Assembly (NCBI GenBank): GCA_030433355.1
Contig: JAUIMG010000011.1
Span: 28,467-92,466 of the forward strand
Length of the DNA stretch: 64,000 nt
Direction: 5' to 3'
Source of the DNA: Bacteroidia bacterium
GTDB lineage: Bacteria; Bacteroidota; Bacteroidia; Flavobacteriales_E; Vicingaceae
A program made the position numbers and the translations under genes. Positions 62,995 through 64,000 of this stretch are shown here, one piece after another (position 1 is the stretch's first letter; each line of letters begins with the position of its first letter). Under the pieces are notes generated by a model, which was not told the origin of the DNA, ran no database searches, and saw only the letters and a list, made by a program, of their open reading frames with translations.

Positions 62995-64000
62995 ATGAAA
63001 AAGCTTTTATTAATCGCGATACTTGCATTATTCTCTTCTCAAACAGTTCATGCATCTCACATTCTTGGTGGAGAAATCCGTTGGGAATGTCTCTCCAATG
63101 GTAGATATGTATTCTTTGCAAAACTCTTTAGAGATTGCACAGGTATTGATGTTACTTTTAATAATACAACTGGAACACTAACTATTGTAGGGAACCCCTT
63201 ACCTAGAAGTATAAACAATGGAACTATTGGTTCAATAGTGATGAAGCCAGATTCTAATACATGGCAAAACAATAGAAATGGAGATACTTCTCCTACTTGT
63301 GCTCCCGGTGGAACCACCATTACTTGTCCTGGAAGAGATCCTGGATCTGTACAGCAATTTTTTTGGCAATCGGATCCAATCGTTTTACGAGGAACACCGC
63401 CTGCAGGTGGATGGAGATTTTATATGACCCCTCCTTGTTGTAGACCAAACGTTACTAATCTACAAGGAGGTTCTAATATGGTTTTAAGAGCAATCATGTA
63501 CCCAGATAGAAATGGTACTCCTGTAGATAATTGTATTGATTCTTCTCCAGAGTTTTTGGCCCTACCAACCAATTTAATTTGTAGAGGCTATGAGTTTACT
63601 TATAACCACACGGCTATTGATAAAGATTTAGACTCCTTGGTATACGCTTGGGATAGAACCTTAGATGGACCTCCTACAGCTCCACAACCTGTGCCATATG
63701 CAGCTGGGTATAACTTCAATAACCCTACACCAGATAAAACCTTTAACAACTTAAATACTCCTGCAACTTTAGATCCTATTACCGGTCAAATTAAAGTAGG
63801 AGTATATAGCGGTGTTGGTTCTTTAGATTACCTAACCGTAGTTCGAGTAGATGCTTGGAGAGAAGGTAGGGTAATTGCTTCGGTATTTAGAGAGATTCCC
63901 TTTGTCTTTTTTGACTGTCCTCGCTTGGCCAATGGACAGATTAATAAGAAGCCGGAGATTTTTATTGATGGAGACTCTGCAGAAGGAGTTATTGTAGAAA
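62995..64000 (+). CDS. Large secreted protein, N-terminal part, 3' partial
   Basis: The frame runs from the ATG at 62995 to the window end (335 codons). It has a signal peptide MKKLLLIAILALFSSQTVHA followed at once by SHILGGEIRWECLSNGRYVF. This SHILGGE start is typical of very large Bacteroidota surface proteins that later carry PKD-type domains and a gliding-motility/T9SS C-terminal domain. Cys residues are abundant (FRDCTG, TSPTCAPGGTTITCPGRDPG, MTPPCCRPN). The C-terminal sorting signal is outside the window, so export by T9SS is inferred. A minus-strand frame across its start is only a shadow. Confidence 0.85.
   Translation, partial: MKKLLLIAILALFSSQTVHASHILGGEIRWECLSNGRYVFFAKLFRDCTGIDVTFNNTTGTLTIVGNPLPRSINNGTIGSIVMKPDSNTWQNNRNGDTSPTCAPGGTTITCPGRDPGSVQQFFWQSDPIVLRGTPPAGGWRFYMTPPCCRPNVTNLQGGSNMVLRAIMYPDRNGTPVDNCIDSSPEFLALPTNLICRGYEFTYNHTAIDKDLDSLVYAWDRTLDGPPTAPQPVPYAAGYNFNNPTPDKTFNNLNTPATLDPITGQIKVGVYSGVGSLDYLTVVRVDAWREGRVIASVFREIPFVFFDCPRLANGQINKKPEIFIDGDSAEGVIVE

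Noticed and set aside
63057..63320. 87-codon minus-strand frame near the window end
   Set aside because: It is antisense to the secreted-protein gene starting at 62995, which has a signal peptide and the SHILGGE start.
1..64000. tRNA and rRNA genes
   Set aside because: Reading for the conserved GGTTCGAATCC-type T-loop and CCA ends and for rRNA core sequences gave no candidate on either strand.

Overview
The window looks like a chromosomal segment of a low-GC member of the Bacteroidota. The evidence is type IX secretion (T9SS) C-terminal sorting domains on three large secreted proteins, several Bacteroidota-type promoters (-33 TTTG / -7 TAnnTTTG), many lipoproteins with a short signal and Cys, DUF6089/PorG-like outer-membrane barrels, and a small protein carrying a PID-CTERM-like sorting signal next to an exosortase. 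I cannot place it below phylum from sequence alone. No tRNA, rRNA or CRISPR array was seen.

Region 1 (1-15.5 kb) is mostly housekeeping: the end of a sodium:solute symporter, a lipoprotein and a secreted protein of unknown function, a TolB-like WD40/PD40 lipoprotein, an M28 peptidase with a PDZ domain, a fused B12-dependent acyl-CoA mutase (IcmF type) overlapping a lipoprotein gene, a methyltransferase, a glycosyltransferase/methyltransferase pair, P5C dehydrogenase (PruA) with a good promoter and terminator, a DivIC/FtsB-like division protein and fumarylacetoacetase.

Region 2 (15.6-23.0 kb) holds two tandem paralogous T9SS-exported proteins with MAM-like modules. Region 3 (23.0-32.1 kb) has glyA and a minus-strand module (large T9SS LamG-like protein, 73-residue PID-CTERM protein, small membrane protein, exosortase). 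These are separated by three repeat-rich intergenic islands of imperfect palindromes, 13-bp and 16-bp tandem repeats and stem-loop elements.

Region 4 (32.1-60.7 kb) is a Wzx/Wzy-type capsule or exopolysaccharide locus: a Wzc-like tyrosine kinase, a flippase, a polymerase-like membrane protein, nine glycosyltransferases, an aminotransferase/WbqC/GNAT set, an acyl-carrier cassette (MaoC-SDR fusion, FkbH-like protein, ACP), a deacetylase, two left-handed-helix acyltransferases, a sulfotransferase plus a truncated sulfotransferase remnant, and two methyltransferases. The likely product is a sulfated, methylated, acylated amino-sugar polymer. No Wza-type exporter and no initiating phosphoglycosyltransferase is present, so the locus is incomplete here. 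Near its right end sit two mobile-looking units: a GIY-YIG gene between 41-42 bp direct repeats, and a four-helix-bundle gene between arrays of the heptamer TTCARTG. A second heptamer array ends ten bases before the last glycosyltransferase start codon.

Region 5 (60.9-64 kb) has two tandem DUF6089/PorG-like barrel genes on the minus strand and the start of a large secreted protein that runs off the window. The most unusual content is the exosortase module with its tiny substrate and inverted minisatellite flanks, the heptamer arrays around the four-helix-bundle gene, and the ACP cassette.
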